Origin: SIG673 sp964520875
GTDB lineage: Bacteria > Bacillota > Clostridia > Oscillospirales > CAG-272
DNA: 11,960 bases
NCBI GenBank assembly: GCA_964520875.1
Contig: CAZFQJ010000046.1
Coordinates: 1-11,960 of the forward strand
Direction: 5' to 3'
Shown here: piece after piece, positions 7,540-11,960 of the stretch
Position numbering within the stretch: the stretch's first letter is position 1
Layout of the letters: each line of letters starts with the position of its first letter
Made by a program: the position numbers and the translations under genes
Notes under the pieces: generated by a model
What the model saw: the letters and a program-made list of their open reading frames with translations, nothing else
What the model was told of the DNA's origin: nothing
Database searches by the model: none

Positions 7540-7692
7540 TTAATTTACGCGCTCTTCGAGCGCACGATACTGTTCTTTCGAAATGCTCGGGGGGAACAAT
7601 TTATATTCTCTGTAAAAAACACTCCGATTTCGGAAAAAGTTCGGATAATGACGAACAAAATTCCGAAATCGGAGTTTTCTCTTGACAATCGG
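7540..7692 (-). other. Startless coding-like frame, possible gene remnant or repeat element
   Basis: The minus-strand frame is open for 50 codons between a stop at 7695-7693 and TAA at 7542-7540. It reads like protein (for example NFFRNRSVFYREYKLFPP, then ISKEQYRALEERVN), with a typical amphipathic C-terminal end. It has no ATG, GTG or TTG and no ribosome binding site, and it runs straight through the hairpin at 7621-7675. I do not recognise the protein. It may be the tail of a decayed gene, part of an interspersed palindromic repeat, or chance. Confidence 0.3.
7621..7675. terminator. Long two-step inverted repeat, probable bidirectional terminator
   Basis: A perfect 15-bp outer stem (ACTCCGATTTCGGAA at 7621-7635 with its complement at 7661-7675) encloses a 25-base loop. 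The loop holds a second 5-bp hairpin (GTTCG 7639-7643 with CGAAC 7652-7656). On the plus strand it is followed by TTTTCTCTT. On the minus strand it is followed by GTTTTTTAC. It can therefore end transcription from the DUF4160/DUF2442 module and also from the opposite side. The length and internal hairpin are unusual for a simple terminator, and a palindromic repeat element is an alternative. Confidence 0.6.
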
Positions 7693-7798
7693 TTATAATA
7701 ATTATCCCAAGACCGTTATAACGCTTGACCGTTTCACTCTCGGTAATTACGAGGGAATAGCAGTCGTAAATGCGATCGACTGGCTACTTGATAAATAA
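7682..7798 (+). pseudogene. C-terminal remnant of an AAA/DUF4143-type ATPase
   Basis: The frame ending at TAA 7796-7798 encodes GYNNYPKTVITLDRFTLG followed by NYEGIAVVNAIDWLLDK. This matches in style the conserved end of the large family of AAA_14/DUF4143 ATP-binding proteins, where YPK(T/Y)V(I/L)(S/T) strands are followed by EGI..(V/I)N..DWLL. Everything upstream (Walker A, Walker B, the DUF4143 body) is missing. The frame closes at 7649 inside the hairpin, with no start codon in place. It is therefore a decayed leftover, with its junction at or near the hairpin. Confidence 0.55.
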
Positions 7799-7818
7799 TC
7801 ATTCTTACGACGAATAGG

Positions 7819-7850
7819 AAAAAGAGCAGATCTTTCGATCTGCTCTTTTT
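7819..7850. terminator. Strong bidirectional rho-independent terminator
   Basis: A 14-bp stem (AAAAAGAGCAGATC 7819-7832 with GATCTGCTCTTTTT 7837-7850) closes a TTTC loop, with T-runs on the 3' side in both directions. It lies 29 bases beyond the stop of the minus-strand GLUG protein. It most likely ends the sipW locus transcript and shields it from plus-strand transcription. Confidence 0.9.
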
Positions 7851-7878
7851 GTGTTTATTTTAACTTGATCTGTGTTGA

Positions 7879-9948
7879 TCAGTTTATAGGGGTTCCGTTT
7901 ACTTTTACGGTTGTACCGGATATGACACGACCGACCGTCTTATAGGTAGAATCGTAAGTGCAGCCATTGATTTCGAGCGTGCTACTTCCGGTTACGGTTC
8001 CTGCGATCTGACCTTCTTTATTGTTCGCTTCGCCGGTAATTGTCACGCCGGAGACGGTGCAGTTGGAGATCGTAGCGTTGCCACCGAGCTGACAATAGCC
8101 GATGATGCCGGCTGCGTTACCATTGCTATTGACAACACTGCCGCCGGTCACGGAGCAGTTGGAAATAGAGATCGCCACACCACCATTGTAACCAACAAGG
8201 GCGCCTGCGCCTAAGCCCGTATCATCTTTGTTATTCTCGTCGTATGTCGCAGTAACATTTACATTCATAGTGTGGCAGTTGTCCAGCGTCAGGCTATAAT
8301 TGAAATTATCGAGATAGGAAACAAATGCGCCGCAGCTGGTGTCATTGAGTTTGCCAACGCCAGTGATGTTCGAATCCTTGATCGTCAAGTTTTTGATAGT
8401 GATGTTGCGCGCAGCCATCGAACCGATCAGAGAATGATTCAGACCGGAAATGCTATGACCGTTGCCGTCGATATAGAGCGTTTCCGAGATCTGATAGTAT
8501 GCGCTGGGAGTATCAACCTTGATAGGTGTCCAGTCGCCGGTCATGACTATATCGTTTGCGATAACAATGTTTCCGCCCTGCTTTATAGCGTCCGTCATGT
8601 CGCCTGCGCTATAAACTATACTTGCCGAGGTGACGGTTGCCGTTCCGGTATTGTTTTCAACTTTAACATATGCACTATCTTCGGGATCTATTTCTCCGAT
8701 AATGGAGTTTGCGTCATGCTTATCGAGCGTTGTGTAGTTTTTGTAGTTATGTGCGAGATTGATCGTTACGGTGACATTGTCGATACTGTTGTTGGTGATG
8801 ACGCTGCCTTTATTGGCATATCCTACGATTCCGCCTATATCACGGTATCCGCTGAGCACGGTGTTTTCTACCTTGCAGTTGTTAATTGTGGCGTTTACGG
8901 TATATCCGACTATTCCGCCGACCTTGTCTCCGTTATCGTACTCAGCACCGACGAGTTCGGGAGCAGAGGTTACGGAAGAACCGGTAACTTGGCAGTTTTC
9001 GATCGTGACCGTAGAGCCGTTGCCTGTATGGACATATCCGACTATTCCGCCTGCGTATTTTGTGCTATTTACGACCGCGTTTACGAGTTTAACATTTTTA
9101 ATAACGGCGTTATTGCCAACGGTGCTGAATAAACCTGCCGCGGCCATTTTGGGAGTATTACTTGTGACGTTCATGTTTGAGATCGTATATCCCTGACCGT
9201 CGAAAGTACCCCAGAAGGTCCTTCCGCCATAAGCAGAGATATCACCGGTGCCTATTCCATTAAAGTTGCTTCCCGCAAGGTCAATATCGTTCATAAGCAG
9301 AACGGTCTTGCCTTCGTAGTAGTTACCGGTAGCTACATTAGTCGAGAAAGCTATGAGATCGTTTGCGGTGTAGATGTAAGTTACGTCCGCGTCGGGATCG
9401 GCTACGGAAGCGTTGCCCTGGATAGCCTCAACCGTGTAGTTTACGGAGCAGGTCTTTCCCTGATATTCGTTGCCCGCGTCCTTAGGAAGCGCGATCTTTA
9501 CGCTTACGGTATCGGGGTGGTTCTGGGGAGCAAGAGATACCCAGTTAGAGACCTTGGTGAGTCCGTCGTAGCTTGTTTCGTCTATCGTGACGGTAAGACC
9601 TTCCCAGAGTCCGGTGTTCTTTGCGACTTTGAGAAGAGTTCTGTAAAGTACGGTAACGTCGCTCTTGTTTTCGACCTTAAGATCGAAGGTTATGAAGTCG
9701 CCGGGGACCATGTACTTGAGAATAAGTTCGTTTCCGTTTGCGATCTCGTAATGAGTTTCGGGAAGCTGAGAATCCAAAACAGTTCCGAGCTTGATGTTTT
9801 CGATCGTCGCCACAACGTCTACCTTACCTGCGGTAACGGCAACGTTCGTGCCGCTGGTGCTCGTAAACAGAGCGAAGGTCGATCCTACGATCAGACTAAG
9901 GCAGAGCGCGATAGTCAGAATAGAGGAAAGTAATGCTTTCTTTTTCAT
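7879..9948 (-). CDS. Secreted protein with TasA/camelysin-like N-terminal domain and GLUG-type beta-helix
   Basis: 689 residues from the ATG at 9948, chosen because AAAGGA (9963-9958) lies 9 bases upstream; the in-frame ATG at 9966 has no such site. The N-terminus is a SipW-type signal (MKKKALLSS, a hydrophobic core, then STFALFTSTSGTN, cleavage near 26). Residues to about 180 look like the TasA/camelysin beta-sandwich, ending in the family-like KIALPKDAGNEYQG (151-164) and YTVEAIQG. From about 188 the chain becomes GLUG-type repeats: FWGTFDGQGYTISNM, GGIVGYV, VGGIVGYT, IGGIVGYA, GALVGYN, AGIIGYC. These alternate with (I/L)xNCxV-like turns carrying cysteines at 319, 358, 558, 598, 630 and 663. 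This predicts a right-handed beta-helix with stacked cysteines. There is no wall anchor. It is last in the sipW locus. Incorporation into a SipW-dependent fibre or matrix is inferred from the N-terminal domain and neighbours. Confidence 0.85.
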   Translation of the reverse strand: MKKKALLSSILTIALCLSLIVGSTFALFTSTSGTNVAVTAGKVDVVATIENIKLGTVLDSQLPETHYEIANGNELILKYMVPGDFITFDLKVENKSDVTVLYRTLLKVAKNTGLWEGLTVTIDETSYDGLTKVSNWVSLAPQNHPDTVSVKIALPKDAGNEYQGKTCSVNYTVEAIQGNASVADPDADVTYIYTANDLIAFSTNVATGNYYEGKTVLLMNDIDLAGSNFNGIGTGDISAYGGRTFWGTFDGQGYTISNMNVTSNTPKMAAAGLFSTVGNNAVIKNVKLVNAVVNSTKYAGGIVGYVHTGNGSTVTIENCQVTGSSVTSAPELVGAEYDNGDKVGGIVGYTVNATINNCKVENTVLSGYRDIGGIVGYANKGSVITNNSIDNVTVTINLAHNYKNYTTLDKHDANSIIGEIDPEDSAYVKVENNTGTATVTSASIVYSAGDMTDAIKQGGNIVIANDIVMTGDWTPIKVDTPSAYYQISETLYIDGNGHSISGLNHSLIGSMAARNITIKNLTIKDSNITGVGKLNDTSCGAFVSYLDNFNYSLTLDNCHTMNVNVTATYDENNKDDTGLGAGALVGYNGGVAISISNCSVTGGSVVNSNGNAAGIIGYCQLGGNATISNCTVSGVTITGEANNKEGQIAGTVTGSSTLEINGCTYDSTYKTVGRVISGTTVKVNGTPIN

Positions 9949-10033
9949 GATGAAAAATCCTTTCATATGTATAATATTTTTTGCGGATCGTTTGTGCTTA
10001 GATAACGGCTCGGTCCGCTGAGTCGCTTTTTGG

Positions 10034-10741
10034 TCAAGCGGCGGCGTTTGCCGTTGCCTGAGTTGCTTCGACCACGAGGTCGAAGATCGCGTTTCCGCTT
10101 TGGGCGAGGTTGTTGTTCATGCGATCGGAAATTGTCGCGTCGTCGGGAAGCGCGGCGTTGTAGTTTACGTCATCGATGAAATCCACGCGTACCGTGAATT
10201 TCTCCTTTGCTTCGCCTACCTTGATGTTTCCGTTCGAGACGAATACCGCCCCTCCGCCGGCAAGCTCGCTGAGCATTTTGGTTTCCGTGCTGCTGCTTAC
10301 GCTTCCGTCGGCATTGTAACGGGTGAACGTTACCTTAAGCTGCTTTGCAAGCTCGGTCGTTTCTCCGAACAGGGCGAGCCTTACCTTGTAGTCGAACGCG
10401 GTGTTTCCGTTATTTCCGACTTCCATATCGGCTTCGAAATAGCTTCCGGGAACAATTTTTATACCTTCCGAACTTATACCGAAGATGTTGTTTTCATCTC
10501 TGGTGGATTCCGTAAAATTCTGTTCTTCGGAGTTCGTATGCACCTGTAAGACTCCTTCGCTATTCAAAACGCAGTATTTGAGGTTCGTTCTTGTGAGTGT
10601 GGCGTCAAGATTTCCGGCTTGCAGGTGATTGCCCACAGACACCGAGTCGGTGAATAAAGCATAAGCCATTCCCGCAATTATGCATAAGCATATCATGATG
10701 ATCGAGCAAGAGACAAGCAGGACTCTTTTTTCCTTCTTCAT
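10034..10741 (-). CDS. TasA/camelysin-like secreted subunit with SipW-type signal peptide
   Basis: 235 residues. The ATG follows a strong AAAGGAGG site with 7 bases spacing. Signal: MKKEKRVLLV, a hydrophobic core, then GMAYALFTDSVSVGN (cleavage near A27), followed by QAGNLDATL. This combination of AYA/ALFTDS and (T/Q)AGxLD is the hallmark of SipW-dependent proteins such as TasA and CalY. The mature part is all-beta, with a VPGSYFEADMEVGNNGNTAFDYKVR strand block, and ends IFDLVVEATQ, as in TasA-type domains. In B. subtilis, TasA forms the amyloid-like biofilm fibre after SipW cleavage. A matching role here is inferred. It sits between the sipW/microprotein pair and the beta-helix protein. No clear terminator separates it from the latter, so they may share a transcript. 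Confidence 0.82.
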   Translation of the reverse strand: MKKEKRVLLVSCSIIMICLCIIAGMAYALFTDSVSVGNHLQAGNLDATLTRTNLKYCVLNSEGVLQVHTNSEEQNFTESTRDENNIFGISSEGIKIVPGSYFEADMEVGNNGNTAFDYKVRLALFGETTELAKQLKVTFTRYNADGSVSSSTETKMLSELAGGGAVFVSNGNIKVGEAKEKFTVRVDFIDDVNYNAALPDDATISDRMNNNLAQSGNAIFDLVVEATQATANAAA

Positions 10742-10808
10742 AACATTTCCTCCTTTCCACCGAAATATTGATTTTTATATTGAAAAGCCGTTATAAATTG
10801 CGGCATTA

Positions 10809-10931
10809 TCAATCTTTAGGATTCTTTTTGTCGGAGCGATAGGCTCTGACCATATCGGAAATAACGTAGACCAAGGTTGCGATCGCCATGAGCGAAGCAA
10901 CGGATAAAAATACTATCGTTAATATCTTCAT
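10809..10931 (-). CDS. 40-residue single-pass membrane microprotein next to sipW
   Basis: The ATG (10931-10929) overlaps the sipW stop in an ATGA arrangement, indicating translational coupling. A GAGGAAAAC stretch upstream could serve as a weak ribosome binding site. The protein starts MKILTIVFLS and continues with a hydrophobic helix (about 3-25, ending LVYVISDM). It finishes with a basic, polar tail (RAYRSDKKNPKD). By the positive-inside rule the C-terminus should be cytoplasmic. It is too short for standard gene calling. I do not recognise a named family. Its position suggests a partner of SipW or of subunit export, which is an inference. Evidence for being a real gene is the overlap, the clean membrane-helix-plus-charged-tail layout and the lack of any other gene in this interval. 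Confidence 0.72.
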   Translation of the reverse strand: MKILTIVFLSVASLMAIATLVYVISDMVRAYRSDKKNPKD

Positions 10932-11683
10932 TTCCCGTTTTCCTCGTTTTGTTGTTTTTCGCCTTCAAGCTCCGCGAGTTTTCTGCGAAGCTCTTCAAGC
11001 TCGTTTTCTTTTTCAGCCTTTTCCTCTTGCTCGCGTTTCCTTTTCTCCGCGCCGAAAATTCCTACGATCTTCAGGATTTCGAGCAAGATGACGATAAAAC
11101 ACGGTATCATCACGATACAGATGAGTCCGACGGGGGACTTCAAAAGGCTTACGAAGAAGCCTATAAGCTTGGATTGTCCCGTTACCTTACCTATAACGTA
11201 GTTGGTGTTATTGGGAACAGAGGTGTCGATCACCTGTATGAGCTGACCTGATTCGCTCGTTTTATTATCTCCGGCAAGCCTTATTATGTAACCGCCGGTG
11301 GGCTTTTCTTCTACGGAGATCACGCGGTGCGTGATAGTTACCTGATTTGTGTAGACGTACCGGAATGTGAGCACGTCTCCGACCTCAAGCTCTCCGTACC
11401 AATCGTCGGCTTCCTTTTCGTCCTGCGGCATTACCTTGACGAACACCATGGAACGAAGGGGAATACTTTTTATCTTATATTCCGAAACGTCCGTAAGCTC
11501 GCATTTAGCCATTGAATCGGACGAGATTATACGCATTTGATACCCGAATATCTCGGAAGCGCCGTCGGTATCCTTTTTTGAGGTGACGGTCAGTATCAGC
11601 GCGATAACGCATATGGCAAGAAAGAGATACAGTAGGACATCGAGCGCGATCTTGCCGGCTTTTTTTAATTTAGATGCAGTCAT
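10928..11683 (-). CDS. sipW: SipW-like ER-type signal peptidase I
   Basis: 251 residues; the membrane peptidase removes signal peptides of TasA-type proteins. A first membrane helix (about 13-34) precedes the catalytic block IISSDSMAKCE, with the nucleophile S57 in the SxSM motif. TITHRVISV (116-124) carries a histidine (H119) where prokaryotic P-type enzymes have lysine, which marks the ER/SipW type. AGDN (137-140) provides the conserved acidic box. A second helix (about 183-208) is followed by an unusual, highly charged coiled-coil tail (213-251, rich in K and E). The ATG follows GAGGT with 6 bases spacing and overlaps the upstream gene by 14 bases, and the microprotein overlaps its end by 4. 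Substrates are probably the flanking TasA-like proteins. Identification is firm; substrates are inferred from context. Confidence 0.93.
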   Translation of the reverse strand: MTASKLKKAGKIALDVLLYLFLAICVIALILTVTSKKDTDGASEIFGYQMRIISSDSMAKCELTDVSEYKIKSIPLRSMVFVKVMPQDEKEADDWYGELEVGDVLTFRYVYTNQVTITHRVISVEEKPTGGYIIRLAGDNKTSESGQLIQVIDTSVPNNTNYVIGKVTGQSKLIGFFVSLLKSPVGLICIVMIPCFIVILLEILKIVGIFGAEKRKREQEEKAEKENELEELRRKLAELEGEKQQNEENGK

Positions 11684-11960
11684 TATTTACCTCATTTGGG
11701 GTTGTTGCGGTAACATATAGCATGAAATGCGCTTTTGCGTTTTGCGCCTCGTTGCCCACGGTGCTCGGCATGTAGTAGATCACCTTGATCTCGTCACTTT
11801 CACCGTCGGAAAGATCCGCCGTGAAAGTGATATCGCCGAGGTCGAATACGGAAGAGAGGAGTACGTCGCATAACGTTTCTCCGTCCTTTTCGATACGGAC
11901 GAACGCGTAGTTTTTCAGAGTCTGAGCTGACTCGCTATCTTCGAATCTCAAAGAGATGAG
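11670..11960 (-). CDS. C-terminal end of a TasA-like secreted protein (5' end outside window)
   Basis: 96 residues are visible; the frame is open to the window edge (a TTG near the edge is internal rather than a start). The segment is beta-rich: LKNYAFVRIEKDGETLCDVLL, then an ITFTADLSDGESDEIKVIYYMPSTVGNEAQNA stretch, then HFMLYVTATT. The pattern of a hydrophobic strand, then (A/V)GNE(Y/A)Q, then a strand ending in (V/A)xAT, matches the end of the TasA-like domain in the beta-helix protein of this locus (PKDAGNEYQG, then YTVEAIQ). It is therefore probably another SipW substrate. Its stop lies within the first codons of sipW (14-base overlap), so the two genes are one transcription and translation unit. 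Confidence 0.65.
   Translation of the reverse strand, partial: LISLRFEDSESAQTLKNYAFVRIEKDGETLCDVLLSSVFDLGDITFTADLSDGESDEIKVIYYMPSTVGNEAQNAKAHFMLYVTATTPNEVNNDCI

Larger units (their letters stand above)
7515..7878. other. 364-base stretch without an intact gene
   Basis: The interval between the DUF2442-HTH gene and the convergent secretion locus has no reading frame with a start codon and ribosome binding site. It contains a small GCGCTC/GAGCGC hairpin (7549-7563), which lacks a U-tract. It also contains a coding-like but startless frame on the minus strand (7540-7692), a long bidirectional hairpin (7621-7675), the tail of an ATPase gene (7682-7798) and a terminator (7819-7850). The mix of fragments suggests past insertion or deletion at this site. 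Confidence 0.6.

Noticed and set aside
7549..7563. GCGCTC/GAGCGC hairpin as a terminator of the DUF2442 gene
   Set aside because: Only 6 bp with no U-tract after it; the longer hairpin at 7621-7675 is a better candidate.
7682..7699. TTGACA followed by TATAAT as a promoter
   Set aside because: Only 6 bases separate the boxes, far below the 16-18 needed, and the bases also fit the ATPase-tail frame.
8272..9132. 286-codon plus-strand frame, plus others at 8759-9196 and 9517-9933, opposite the beta-helix gene
   Set aside because: They are antisense shadows of a repetitive, well-supported minus-strand gene. They have no ribosome binding sites and no recognisable domains.
10742..10808. Terminator or promoter between the microprotein and the TasA-like subunit
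   Set aside because: Only a 4-bp GCCG/CGGC stem and no properly spaced -35/-10 pair could be found.
1..11960. CRISPR array, tRNA or rRNA genes, insertion sequence, riboswitch
   Set aside because: No spaced direct repeats, tRNA-like T-loop or CCA-end patterns, rRNA signatures, transposase motifs or long structured leaders were seen. Internal repeats occur only at protein level in the two large secreted proteins.

Overview
The window looks like a chromosomal segment of an anaerobic, gut-type Firmicute (Clostridia, probably near Oscillospiraceae or Christensenellales). The reasons are strong AGGAGG-type ribosome binding sites, textbook sigma-A promoters, an RqcH of the Bacillus/Clostridia type, an MEP-pathway kinase, a large secreted protein with modules common in gut Clostridia, and a SipW/TasA-like export locus. 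This placement is an inference from gene content; no rRNA or other marker gene is present.

Left part (1-3094, + strand): a compact housekeeping operon. It holds the C-terminal part of a TtcA-like tRNA thiolation enzyme (cut by the window edge), rqcH (ribosome quality control) and ispE (isoprenoid precursor synthesis). Gaps are 9 and 17 bases, and a 9-bp GC-rich hairpin closes the operon.

Middle (3095-7878, + strand): a consensus promoter (TTGACA, 17 bases, TAAAAT) drives a 1162-residue secreted multidomain protein with two LamG-like modules, a cell-wall-binding-like repeat, a third beta-rich module and two related C-terminal modules. It has no recognisable catalytic domain. Next comes a two-gene DUF4160 / DUF2442-HTH module. 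Its promoter contains a perfect 24-bp palindrome between the -35 and -10 boxes, which suggests tight autoregulation of a toxin-antitoxin-like pair. The 364 bases after it (7515-7878) hold no intact gene. They contain a long bidirectional hairpin, two coding-like remnants (one recognisable as the tail of an AAA/DUF4143-type ATPase) and a strong bidirectional terminator.

Right part (7879-11960, - strand): a SipW-type secretion and assembly locus. In transcription order it has the end of a TasA/camelysin-like protein (cut by the window edge), the ER-type signal peptidase sipW, a 40-residue single-pass membrane microprotein whose start overlaps the sipW stop by 4 bases, a 235-residue TasA-like secreted subunit, and a 689-residue protein joining a TasA-like N-terminal domain to a GLUG-type beta-helix. 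By analogy with tapA-sipW-tasA of Bacillus subtilis, SipW would mature the secreted subunits, which may then form a surface fibre or matrix. The beta-helix protein and the microprotein are the least familiar parts.
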